A stretch of 30,791 nt of DNA from a virus. The stretch spans positions 1 to 30,791 of IMG/VR virus record IMGVR_UViG_3300033182_000549. One strand, given 5' to 3'. Made by a program: the position numbers and the translations under genes. The notes below the pieces were generated by a model, which was given only the letters and a program-made list of their open reading frames with translations, had not been told where the DNA came from and did not search any database. This document shows positions 22,089-28,221 of this stretch, in pieces; the first letter of the stretch is position 1; each line of letters begins with the position of its first letter.

Positions 22089-22300
22089 GCTACCTCCACA
22101 GACTCAAGATCGACAGCGATTTGCTCCATCAAAATATCATAATCATCAAGAGGATCTCCAGAGAAGACGACTCCATTGTTCTCATAATAACGACGGACCT
22201 TTTTGAGAAGTTTCGGATTCTTCACATCCAGGAAAAAGTCACCGTTTACAGCACCACGAAGAGTGCTGATATCTTTCTTGAACTTGCTAGTCAGTGTCAT
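22085..22300 (-). CDS. Hypothetical protein (71 aa)
   Basis: From the ATG at 22300 (MTLTSKFKKDISTLRGAVNG). A longer frame from 22351 is rejected because it would include the promoter at 22323-22351 and start next to the tRNA end. The chosen start is 28 nt after the beginning of the -10, as in other units here. The protein has FFLDVKNPKLLKKVRRYYEN and an acidic tail. Function unknown. Confidence 0.6.
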   Translation of the reverse strand: MTLTSKFKKDISTLRGAVNGDFFLDVKNPKLLKKVRRYYENNGVVFSGDPLDDYDILMEQIAVDLESVEVA

Positions 22301-22322
22301 TGTCTTGTTTGTTGACCTTAGT

Positions 22323-22351
22323 ATTATAAGGGTTTGACGGAAATCCGTCAA
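22323..22351 (-). promoter_or_regulatory. Sigma70 promoter within an inverted repeat
   Basis: TTGACG (22351-22346), 17 bp, TATAAT (22328-22323) on the minus strand. The -35 is the left arm of an 8-bp inverted repeat TTGACGGA/TCCGTCAA (22334-22351) that begins right after the tRNA 3' end. It serves the 22085-22300 gene. Confidence 0.82.
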
Positions 22352-22424
22352 TAGGGGTTGTGAGGATCGAACTCACCTTAGGCAAATTATGAGTTTGCTG
22401 CATTCACCAGATTGCTAAACCCCC
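22352..22424 (-). tRNA. tRNA with CAT anticodon (Met or Ile2)
   Basis: 73 nt with 7-bp acceptor GGGGGTT/AACCCCT, anticodon stem GCAAA/TTTGC with loop CTCATAA, and T-arm GTGAG-TTCGATC-CTCAC. Anticodon CAT is either elongator Met or, if lysidine-modified, Ile for ATA; this cannot be told by eye. CCA is not encoded. Confidence 0.92.
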
Positions 22425-22499
22425 TGGTAGGACTGCTGAGAATTGAACTCAGTTGACCCCGTTATAAGCAGAGCGCATTAACCAATATGCGACAGTCCC
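22425..22499 (-). tRNA. tRNA-Ile(TAT)
   Basis: Acceptor GGGACTG/CAGTCCT, anticodon loop CTTATAA (anticodon TAT, reads ATA), T-arm CTGAG-TTCAATT-CTCAG, discriminator A at 22428 followed by an encoded CCA (22427-22425). It abuts the CAT tRNA directly. An ATA-reading tRNA is rare in many bacteria and would help AT-rich phage codons. Confidence 0.92.
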
Positions 22500-22679
22500 T
22501 CAAGATCCTTCATTGTGGTCTGTGTACATGCGTATGAGTTCATCATCCGCTGGAACCATTACTGCTCTATCTCCATTCTTATTCTCTACACCTATTGTCT
22601 CCCCGTTCTCCACTCTATCCATCAAAGTTTCCCAGTTCTCTTGCCAGTATTCCACAGAATAAAAGTGCATAGTTGTCAT
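22500..22679 (-). CDS. Phd/YefM-like antitoxin, no partner toxin seen
   Basis: From the ATG at 22679, 59 aa: MTTMHFYSVEYWQENWETLM, then DRVENGETIGVENKNGDRAV. This matches the Phd/YefM antitoxin fold opening, where a helix is followed by R-V-x-x-G-E-x-I-x-I and a beta strand. No toxin gene is adjacent. A longer frame (to 22799) would read through tRNA-Pro and is rejected. The stop abuts the tRNA-Ile 5' end, so tRNA processing trims the mRNA. It might neutralise a host toxin or act as a small repressor. Confidence 0.65.
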   Translation of the reverse strand: MTTMHFYSVEYWQENWETLMDRVENGETIGVENKNGDRAVMVPADDELIRMYTDHNEGS

Positions 22680-22689
22680 ATTTAGACAA

Positions 22690-22763
22690 TCGGAATGACA
22701 GGATTCGAACCTGCGACCCCTGCTTCCCAAAAGCAGTGCTCTACCAAACTGAGCTACATTCCG
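22690..22763 (-). tRNA. tRNA-Pro(TGG)
   Basis: 74 nt with acceptor CGGAATG/CATTCCG, anticodon stem CTGCT/AGCAG with loop TTTGGGA (anticodon TGG) and T-arm GCAGG-TTCGAAT-CCTGT. Canonical in all arms. CCA is not encoded. Confidence 0.95.
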
Positions 22764-22901
22764 TAAATAATGCGTCAGTGATATCCTGCAGAATAACACT
22801 GACGGGCATCAAGAGGGGTCCCACCTCTCTCTCACATGGGTTGGTGTTCCGATTCTTTTTTCTCTCGGAGATGTGAGCCAGGATGCATTCCAGTCCCTTA
22901 T
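22764..22901 (-). ncRNA. Highly structured leader upstream of tRNA-Pro
   Basis: A region of about 140 nt without a gene, transcribed from the promoter at 22908-22936. On the minus strand it has CGTCAGTG/CACTGACG (8 bp), AGAGG/CCTCT, CTCACAT/ATGTGAG (7 bp) enclosing CCGA/TCGG, and GCAT/ATGC. The density of perfect stems suggests a folded RNA or tRNA-processing leader. No known family recognised. Confidence 0.4.
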
Positions 22902-22907
22902 GCACTA

Positions 22908-22936
22908 ATTATAACTCTACTTGTGCCCTCTGTCAA
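22908..22936 (-). promoter_or_regulatory. Consensus sigma70 promoter for the tRNA-Pro unit
   Basis: TTGACA (22936-22931), 17 bp, TATAAT (22913-22908) on the minus strand, a full match. It lies in the last codons of the 53-aa membrane gene and would transcribe the leader, tRNA-Pro, the antitoxin-like gene and the two following tRNAs. Confidence 0.87.
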
Positions 22937-23078
22937 ATGGTGCCCAGTGCTCCCATCCATACTTGTGAACTAGGTGCATACCGATGATGGGAACAAACAC
23001 TAGTGCCATACACATTGGTCCTAGTGTCCATGGATTGTTTAAAGTCCATGCAGCAAAGTGTGCGATTTTATGAATCAT
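22917..23078 (-). CDS. Small membrane protein (53 aa)
   Basis: Begins MIHKIAHFAAWTLNNPWTLG and ends GWEHWAPFDRGHK. One hydrophobic helix at about residues 17-39 (LGPMCMALVFVPIIGMHLVH) with several His and Trp at its ends. The start overlaps the upstream stop by 4 nt (ATGA). It is the last gene of the PTOX-gnd-zwf operon. Function unknown. Confidence 0.7.
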   Translation of the reverse strand: MIHKIAHFAAWTLNNPWTLGPMCMALVFVPIIGMHLVHKYGWEHWAPFDRGHK

Positions 23079-23224
23079 GGGTTTCTAGGATCGATACCTA
23101 AACTTTTAAGATACTCTAACCACCAATCTTGATCTTTGATATAACGCCAATTAGGAACTTCTTCTCCACGTTCTACAACATAATACTCATATAAGGATTC
23201 ATCTATAATCTGTGCGATCTCCAT
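23075..23224 (-). CDS. Hypothetical acidic protein (49 aa)
   Basis: From ATG at 23224: MEIAQIIDESLYEYYVVERG, then GEEVPNWRYIKDQDWWLEYL. I prefer this start over 23305, which would add 27 low-complexity residues overlapping the neighbour; a GAGG lies about 6 nt upstream. It is rich in Trp, Tyr and acids. Overlaps neighbours by 26 and 4 nt. Function unknown. Confidence 0.6.
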   Translation of the reverse strand: MEIAQIIDESLYEYYVVERGEEVPNWRYIKDQDWWLEYLKSLGIDPRNP

Positions 23225-23408
23225 ACTCCTCTTCCTCTTCATCAACGTCCGCATATGCATCTGCCAGATAGGGTCCGTGTGGTTTTCTGGATTCTGATTC
23301 GACATACTTTTCTTCTGAGTAAATTCCTGACAACCATACTGCTAGTTTCATAACAATAAAAATAATAACCAGTGGTGATAGACATGCTGCAAGAATAACT
23401 GGATTCAT
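23199..23408 (-). CDS. Small membrane protein with acidic tail (69 aa)
   Basis: Begins MNPVILAACLSPLVIIFIVM: a single N-terminal membrane span (about 4-27), then a soluble part ending in an acidic run (DVDEEEEEYGDRTDYR). Its start overlaps the 39-aa gene stop by 4 nt. Part of the redox operon, function unknown. Confidence 0.65.
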   Translation of the reverse strand: MNPVILAACLSPLVIIFIVMKLAVWLSGIYSEEKYVESESRKPHGPYLADAYADVDEEEEEYGDRTDYR

Positions 23409-23524
23409 GAGTCATCCTCCTCTTCGTAAAGTGGGCAAGGTTCTTCAAAAAGATGTTCCATTCTTAGTTGTTTGATCCTTTCTCTGAGTCCCTTGTAGAA
23501 CTCCCTCTTTTCGTCTTTGTCCAT
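23405..23524 (-). CDS. Small charged protein (39 aa)
   Basis: A 39-aa protein beginning MDKDEKREFYKGLRERIKQL and ending in an acidic PLYEEEDDS. It starts 4 nt after the zwf stop and overlaps the next gene by 4 nt, which supports translation. It is helical and soluble. No function is known to me. Confidence 0.6.
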   Translation of the reverse strand: MDKDEKREFYKGLRERIKQLRMEHLFEEPCPLYEEEDDS

Positions 23525-23527
23525 AGG

Positions 23528-24961
23528 CTATGCTGGATAATCCCATTTGGTAATTTGTTCGGTCTTATGTACTGGACCCCATAATCCTTCATGATATATG
23601 TAAGGTGCCGTTCTAATAGGGCATTTATCACCAGTGCAAAGTAAATCATCAACAATTCTCCATGATTCAATCACTTCTTCAGAGTGAACAAAGTGTGATT
23701 GATCTGCACCAATTGCATCATGTAAAAGTTTTTCATAACCATCAACACCTAACCAATCAGGATACCTGTGAGTCAGTGTTGCCAACTCAACTTCTTCACT
23801 GAGTCCAGGAGACTTTACATCTATTTGAATATCTAGGTGTGCATGTGGTTGCAACCTCATAACAATACGTCCAGGTGTCTCTCCTTCAAACAATCCAACA
23901 GGTGGTGCTTTGAGTTTGACAACAACCTCAACACATTGGTAAGGCATTTTCTTTCCAGTCATGAAATAGAATGGTACACCTTTCCATCTCCAGTTATCAA
24001 TATAGATATCACCAGCAACAAAGGTTTGAGTCATGGATTCAGGTCCTACACCCTGTTCATCACGATAACCCTCATACTGACCAGTAACAAGTTTCTTACC
24101 AAGTCTAGTTGCAGAAAGAACCTTTGTTTTCTCTCTACGAATCTCTTTAGCATCCATTTTACAAGGTGCTTCCATCGCAATCAATGCCAGAACCTGAAGC
24201 ATATGGTTCTGTAGCATATCTCTTACGACACCTGCACCCTCATAATATTGTGAACGACCTTCACAACCAATAGTTTCAGTTGCAAAGATCTGAACCTCCT
24301 CTATGTACTCCCTGTTCCAAAGTGGTTCCAATAAAATATTGCCAAAACGGGTGGCAAGGATATTATTAACAGTATCTTTGCCGAGATAATGATCAATGCG
24401 ATAGACTTGTTTCTCGCGTAGATGTCTAGAAACCACAGATTGTAAATGATCAGCAGATTTAAGATCGTACCCAAAGGGTTTTTCAATAACAACACGGGAT
24501 GTTTCTGGGTCATCTAAAAATCCTCCTTGCTTGAGGTTGATGATTGCCCACTCGTATCTTTCGGGTGGGACAGATAAGAAGTAAGTTGTGTCGTCAGTCT
24601 CTGGAAGTTTATTCAAACTTTCTGGGTCATCCAAATCACACGAAACATAATCCAAATGATGAAAGAATTCCTCTGGATAATCTCCAAGAGATGCCTTCCA
24701 TTTTTCTGTTCCAGGATCTCTCCTAGACGCACCCGTAATTAAAAAATTATTTGGAAGAAGATCTTTCTCCCACAACTTGTGCAGAGCAGGGATTAGTTTC
24801 TTCTTGCACAGATCTCCCGTTGCTCCGAAGATAACAATTCCTTTAGTGAGCGGTTCCGTTTCCATCGTACTTGTCTGTTTCGTAGTAGTTATTTTCACCC
24901 TTTCGTATCCCGAAATATACTGTGGATAATACAAAGGGTATTGAGACCCACGCAAGAACAT
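23528..24961 (-). CDS. zwf: Glucose-6-phosphate dehydrogenase
   Basis: 477 aa from the ATG at 24961, which shares a base with the gnd stop (TAATG). It oxidises glucose-6-P to 6-phosphogluconolactone and makes NADPH, the first step of the oxidative pentose phosphate pathway. IFGATGDLCKKKLIPAL (44-60) is the NADP loop, EKPFG (160-164) and RIDHYLGK (188-195) the substrate site. The first about 32 residues (FLRGSQYPLYYPQYI...) are unusual; a Met at 33 (24865) would give a family-typical N-terminus. It runs in tandem with gnd. Confidence 0.95.
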   Translation of the reverse strand: MFLRGSQYPLYYPQYISGYERVKITTTKQTSTMETEPLTKGIVIFGATGDLCKKKLIPALHKLWEKDLLPNNFLITGASRRDPGTEKWKASLGDYPEEFFHHLDYVSCDLDDPESLNKLPETDDTTYFLSVPPERYEWAIINLKQGGFLDDPETSRVVIEKPFGYDLKSADHLQSVVSRHLREKQVYRIDHYLGKDTVNNILATRFGNILLEPLWNREYIEEVQIFATETIGCEGRSQYYEGAGVVRDMLQNHMLQVLALIAMEAPCKMDAKEIRREKTKVLSATRLGKKLVTGQYEGYRDEQGVGPESMTQTFVAGDIYIDNWRWKGVPFYFMTGKKMPYQCVEVVVKLKAPPVGLFEGETPGRIVMRLQPHAHLDIQIDVKSPGLSEEVELATLTHRYPDWLGVDGYEKLLHDAIGADQSHFVHSEEVIESWRIVDDLLCTGDKCPIRTAPYIYHEGLWGPVHKTEQITKWDYPA

Positions 24962-25998
24962 TAGCGAACGTCATGACCACCAAACATAGCTCTCATTCCG
25001 TTCAGGACTTTGTTTGCGAATCGTCCAAGTTGACGAGATCCGAATCGTTCATATAACGCACTGCTAATGACAGGAGCGGGTACACCAAGATCCACAGCAG
25101 CGTGTACAGTCCAACGACCCTCACCACTATCTGATACTCCCCCATCGAACTTGCTAAGCTCTCTATCGCTGCGTAATACATCAGCGGTAAGGTCAAGCAA
25201 CCAAGAACCAACCACACTGCCACGACGCCATAACTCAGCCACTTCAGCAACGTCAATATCGTAGCAATAATCTTTCGGGTTTTCCATCGGAGCAACCTCA
25301 GCATCGCCCTCTTTAACGTAATCTGCCCCAGCATTAGCTTCATGCAGGATATTAAATCCTTCTGCGTATGCTTGCATGATTCCATACTCTACACCGTTAT
25401 GAACCATTTTGACAAAGTGTCCTGCACCTGCTGGTCCACAATGCAACCAACCGTATTCTGCAGATGTTGCACGACTGGTTGGATCTGTGCGAGGGGCAGA
25501 TCCGATACCTGGTGCGAGTGCCCTAAAGATAGGAGAGCAGATGGATACTGCAGTATTTGTACCACCAACCATAAGACAGTATCCACGGTCCAAACCGTAA
25601 ACACCACCACTAGTACCACAGTCAATATATTGGATGCCCAATTTTTCAAGCCGTTCTGCCCTGCGTCTAGAATCTTTAAAGTTGCTATTGCCATGGTCAA
25701 TAATAATATCCCCGTCGCCAAGTAATGGTAGTAACTCATTGATGGTGTCCTCTACTAGTTCTGCAGGAATGACAAGTTGAAAGATACCTGGTGCTTTACC
25801 AACCATACCCTCCTGTTCGTGTACTACTTGAACAAGGCTTTCCAGAGAAGTGGTAACTCCACTGACATAACCTGCTTCAAACGCTTCTTGAGCTTTTGCA
25901 TAGTTTCTCCGATAACCCCATACTTCGATACCTGCTTTCATCATACGACGAGACATACCCTCGCCCATTCGACCTAGACCGATTAAACCTACCTTCAT
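24961..25998 (-). CDS. gnd: 6-phosphogluconate dehydrogenase, short form
   Basis: 345 aa, converting 6-phosphogluconate to ribulose-5-P with NAD(P)H formation. GLIGLGRMGEGMSRRM (4-19) is the cofactor loop, GTSGGVYGL the substrate loop and GHFVKMVHNGVEYG carries the catalytic Lys. The length and sequence fit the shorter YqeC/GndA-like class rather than the 470-aa class. It overlaps the membrane gene before it by 4 nt and zwf after it by 1 nt. Together they feed NADPH and pentose to nucleotide synthesis. Confidence 0.94.
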   Translation of the reverse strand: MKVGLIGLGRMGEGMSRRMMKAGIEVWGYRRNYAKAQEAFEAGYVSGVTTSLESLVQVVHEQEGMVGKAPGIFQLVIPAELVEDTINELLPLLGDGDIIIDHGNSNFKDSRRRAERLEKLGIQYIDCGTSGGVYGLDRGYCLMVGGTNTAVSICSPIFRALAPGIGSAPRTDPTSRATSAEYGWLHCGPAGAGHFVKMVHNGVEYGIMQAYAEGFNILHEANAGADYVKEGDAEVAPMENPKDYCYDIDVAEVAELWRRGSVVGSWLLDLTADVLRSDRELSKFDGGVSDSGEGRWTVHAAVDLGVPAPVISSALYERFGSRQLGRFANKVLNGMRAMFGGHDVR

Positions 25999-26228
25999 CC
26001 TTTAACCTCTTTTTGAAAATATTCTGGGAGTGGACATCCTTTAAAGTTGTTGATTTCGTTTACTGATAATACAAACATAGTGACAAATCCAAGGCAGAAA
26101 GCAAAAAGCATTTGGGGAAAATTATAGTTTCCCATGTATGCGGTGGGATCGGGTTCATCATCATGGGGATGAAGATGCCTTGCTATCTCTTTTATTCTTT
26201 TTTGTTTCTCCTTTTCTTTGTCATCCAT
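25995..26228 (-). CDS. Small membrane protein (77 aa)
   Basis: Begins MDDKEKEKQKRIKEIARHLH, a strongly basic/acidic N-terminus, then one membrane helix at about 38-54 (FPQMLFAFCLGFVTMFVLSV). It lies between the 27-aa peptide gene (gap 1 nt) and gnd (4-nt overlap), inside the PTOX operon. A link to the thylakoid redox function is suggested only by position. Confidence 0.68.
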   Translation of the reverse strand: MDDKEKEKQKRIKEIARHLHPHDDEPDPTAYMGNYNFPQMLFAFCLGFVTMFVLSVNEINNFKGCPLPEYFQKEVKG

Positions 26229-26229
26229 G

Positions 26230-26313
26230 TTACCCTCGGTATCTACCTGGCCATGTTAGTTGCATTCCAGCAATTAGCAACGAAATATAGACAAACACAA
26301 ACAAAGTGGTCAT
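26230..26313 (-). CDS. 27-aa membrane peptide after PTOX
   Basis: MTTLFVFVYISLLIAGMQLT is followed by WPGRYRG and a TAA stop. Nearly all of it is one hydrophobic helix with a positive C-terminal end, like small photosynthetic-complex subunits. Its ATG overlaps the PTOX stop by 4 nt (ATGA) and its stop is 1 nt before the next ATG, so it is tightly coupled on both sides. It is shorter than most gene callers accept. Confidence 0.62.
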   Translation of the reverse strand: MTTLFVFVYISLLIAGMQLTWPGRYRG

Positions 26314-26819
26314 TTGATCATCTCAATTGCTTTATGTAGTTCTCTTGAGTGTTCCAGTTCATCATTCAAGATCTCAAGGATCTTGTCATCATGACCATTC
26401 AGAGCAAGATACTTGGCATATGTTTCTGCCGCATGAATCTCTACTTCGTAGGAGAGATGGTAAGCAGACCTAGGAGCCACCCAGTAATAAACCACGTTGA
26501 CCCAATAGTAGATAAGTACAAGGTGTCTGGCGAAAGCACGATCCACCCAATAAGCACTACCGCCCCTACTTTCCATGTATTCCAGATGTTCTGTTTCGTT
26601 AAGAGTTTGAGCAAAATGTTCCTCCATCAGATAGATGTGTTCTGGACCACGTAAACCCATAGATTCACGCAAATGTAGCACACTCAAAAACGCAAAATAG
26701 GGTGCCCGAGCAATCTCCTCAAGCACCCAAAAACGTTGATAATCTCTTCCTTGATACAGGAAGTCAATAACTGCAATAGTAAAATTTAGAACAAAAGTAT
26801 TAAATGTTCTCATAAGCAC
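26310..26819 (-). CDS. Plastoquinol terminal oxidase (PTOX)
   Basis: 169 aa, a diiron alternative-oxidase-family enzyme that moves electrons from plastoquinol to oxygen and relieves over-reduction of the photosynthetic chain. LEEIARAPYFAFLSVLHL (33-50), NETEHLEYME (74-83, E75/H78), LSYEVEIHAAETY (122-134, E125) and DELEH (153-157, E154/H157) are the iron-ligand blocks. It is shorter than plant PTOX, as in other cyanophages. It heads an operon with gnd and zwf. Confidence 0.93.
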   Translation of the reverse strand: MLMRTFNTFVLNFTIAVIDFLYQGRDYQRFWVLEEIARAPYFAFLSVLHLRESMGLRGPEHIYLMEEHFAQTLNETEHLEYMESRGGSAYWVDRAFARHLVLIYYWVNVVYYWVAPRSAYHLSYEVEIHAAETYAKYLALNGHDDKILEILNDELEHSRELHKAIEMIK

Positions 26820-26853
26820 CTCTTAGAGGTTCTTCTTTATATATCTTTAAACA

Positions 26854-27024
26854 TTAAGCACGACCGACTAATGACAGGACTCCATGACAATAGAATGTCA
26901 GAAGTATTCCACCAAGGATCGCACTTATAACTGTAGCAGTTTTATTATGCTTATCGATTGCTTTATCAATGAGTTTCTGACACTCTTCTTTCGTGATGTA
27001 GTGCTCAGGTTTAATCTCGTCCAT
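26854..27024 (-). CDS. Small membrane protein (56 aa)
   Basis: From ATG at 27024: MDEIKPEHYITKEECQKLID, then a membrane helix (VISAILGGILLTFYCHGVL). This start is preferred over 27069 because that longer version lies within the upstream gene. It overlaps the 53-aa gene by 14 nt. No domain recognised. Confidence 0.6.
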   Translation of the reverse strand: MDEIKPEHYITKEECQKLIDKAIDKHNKTATVISAILGGILLTFYCHGVLSLVGRA

Positions 27025-27172
27025 CCTGTGAGACATTTGGTGCTTTGTCCATCGGGTCTGGTAACCCATTTACTATAGCACAAGCTCTTGTATAAAAGAA
27101 GTTGTCTGTTGTTCCGTTTTCCTCAAATTTCTCCTTGATAATTTTCCAGTTTTGTAACTCGTCGGGATGCAT
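27011..27172 (-). CDS. Conserved small protein (53 aa)
   Basis: MHPDELQNWKIIKEKFEENG, then TTDNFFYTRACAIVNGLPDP and an Asp-rich end. A soluble, helical, uninterrupted frame with protein-like composition between tRNA-Ser and the next small gene. Overlap of 14 nt with the following gene supports coupling. No function known to me. Confidence 0.62.
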   Translation of the reverse strand: MHPDELQNWKIIKEKFEENGTTDNFFYTRACAIVNGLPDPMDKAPNVSQDGRD

Positions 27173-27252
27173 GATGGTAGAAAGATTGTCTACGCAGTAT
27201 CTAGTGTATCAGAGTGTTACAAAAATATTAAATGTTAGGAAATTATAACGAA

Positions 27253-27335
27253 CGGAGAGAACAGGAATCGAACCTGCGAAGTTTTTACACCCGACTGTTT
27301 TCAAGACAGCTTCCTCGACCAACCGGACCCTCTCC
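27253..27335 (-). tRNA. tRNA-Ser(TGA)
   Basis: 83 nt with a long variable arm, as expected for Ser. Acceptor GGAGAGG/TCTCTCC, anticodon loop CTTGAAA (anticodon TGA) and T-arm GCAGG-TTCGATT-CCTGT. Discriminator G, typical of tRNA-Ser. CCA is not encoded. Confidence 0.94.
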
Positions 27336-27340
27336 AATTA

Positions 27341-27589
27341 TTATCGGACTTCAAAGTCCAATCTACGAACTTTGCGTCTACGTCTCTCCTCTTGATAGAG
27401 GAGTTCTGATCTAGAGAAATGACTGTTAATCTTATTCTCTACGTTGTTAGATACCATTACGACTTTATCCAAGTCAACAGCACCAACTTTGTTATCCGCA
27501 ACTCTCATTTGGTTGGGACATCCACAGAACTGAACTTTACTAGTGCTTGTCAGTTCTGTTCCGCATTCTTTGCAACGTACAGTAATCAT
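27341..27589 (-). CDS. Small zinc-ribbon protein (82 aa)
   Basis: Begins MITVRCKECGTELTSTSKVQ; CKEC and FCGC form a probable four-Cys zinc site (residues 6, 9, 22, 24). The rest has a basic tail (EERRRRKVRRLDFEVR) that could bind nucleic acid. A strong AAGGAGG Shine-Dalgarno sequence lies upstream. Its stop is 5 nt before the tRNA-Ser 5' end. Confidence 0.7.
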   Translation of the reverse strand: MITVRCKECGTELTSTSKVQFCGCPNQMRVADNKVGAVDLDKVVMVSNNVENKINSHFSRSELLYQEERRRRKVRRLDFEVR

Positions 27590-27614
27590 GGATCATGTTC
27601 CTCCTTGGTGGGAA

Positions 27615-27686
27615 TGCTTGCTGACGGGATCGAACCGCCGACACCCAGAATGTAACTCTGGTGTTCTACCGCTGAACTAAGCAAGC
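27615..27686 (-). tRNA. tRNA-Val(TAC)
   Basis: 72 nt with acceptor GCTTGCT/AGCAAGC, anticodon stem CCAGA/TCTGG with loop GTTACAT (anticodon TAC) and T-arm GGCGG-TTCGATC-CCGTC. Discriminator A. Its first 21 nt are also the 3' end of the HNH nuclease gene. Confidence 0.94.
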
Positions 27687-28097
27687 GTATTTGGGGTGGG
27701 ACTTATTTTTGTATCGGCCACCCTTGCTTTTTTGAGGTGCTTGAGTTTTACAAGCGTGACAATTAGGACAAAGAACTTGTAAATTGTCAGGAGAGTGATT
27801 AAAGGGATTATCATCTATATGATCGATTTCCAGAGGAACTCTACCAGTATGGATGTTAGTGCCACTCCAACCACAATTAGAGCACTTGTGACCTGCCTCC
27901 TCTAAAAGATGGTTTCTTACATACTGTGATAGTTGATAAGAAGATCCACCTGAAACTAAACCTTGTTTCCATTCAGCAATATACTGTTTTCTTTTATGTT
28001 CTTGCTGACATTTATTATTACAATACTTACCACGTTTATGGTGAGGATTGTAATCAAATACAGTAGAACAGTTTAGGCAAGTAGCAGTTTGTTTCAT
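27666..28097 (-). CDS. HNH endonuclease (free-standing homing type)
   Basis: 143 aa. An N-terminal Cys motif (C7, C10, C26, C30) looks like a zinc finger for DNA binding. The HNH fold follows: C72/C75, LEIDHIDDNPFNHSPDNLQV (89-108) with D92/H93 and N105, then C110/C113. It nicks or cuts DNA and, being in a tRNA cluster of a T4-like phage, is probably a homing endonuclease. Its stop lies inside tRNA-Val, so tRNA processing would cut off its last codons. A hairpin with an internal late promoter is directly upstream. Confidence 0.88.
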   Translation of the reverse strand: MKQTATCLNCSTVFDYNPHHKRGKYCNNKCQQEHKRKQYIAEWKQGLVSGGSSYQLSQYVRNHLLEEAGHKCSNCGWSGTNIHTGRVPLEIDHIDDNPFNHSPDNLQVLCPNCHACKTQAPQKSKGGRYKNKSHPKYACLVQR

Positions 28098-28103
28098 TAT
28101 GTT

Positions 28104-28143
28104 TTAGTAGAGCACTCTGTTATTTATAAAAGTGCTCTACTAA
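28104..28143 (-). promoter_or_regulatory. Hairpin with T4-type late promoter in its loop
   Basis: A perfect 13-bp inverted repeat (TTAGTAGAGCACT/AGTGCTCTACTAA; arms 28104-28116 and 28131-28143) encloses a 14-nt loop containing TATAAATA (28128-28121), the T4 late-promoter core. It begins right after tRNA-Asn and ends 6 nt before the HNH ATG. Late transcripts would start in the second arm and lose the hairpin, while early read-through RNA would keep it. Confidence 0.7.
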
Positions 28144-28216
28144 CTCCCATCGTAGGTACTGCCCCTACCAATCTCCGATTAACAGTCGGGCCCGTTCGCT
28201 TGCTCGGTCGATGGGA
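28144..28216 (-). tRNA. Non-canonical tRNA-Asn(GTT)
   Basis: 73 nt with acceptor TCCCATC/GATGGGA, discriminator G, anticodon loop CTGTTAA (anticodon GTT) and T-stem GTAGG/CCTAC. The T-loop is GGCAGTA in place of T-T-C-R-A-N-Y, the D-loop has no G-G pair (AGCAAGCGAA) and position 27-43 is a C-A mismatch. The D/T loop contact of normal tRNA cannot form, so it may be a decayed or specialised tRNA. Confidence 0.65.
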
Positions 28217-28221
28217 ATATG

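Noticed and set aside
22680-22799. N-terminal extension of the antitoxin-like gene
   Set aside because: It would translate through tRNA-Pro; the protein-like part begins at the ATG at 22679.
22791-22900. Extra tRNA on the plus strand in the structured leader
   Set aside because: A GTTCCGATTC stretch resembles a T-loop, but the flanking arms do not pair and no acceptor stem forms.
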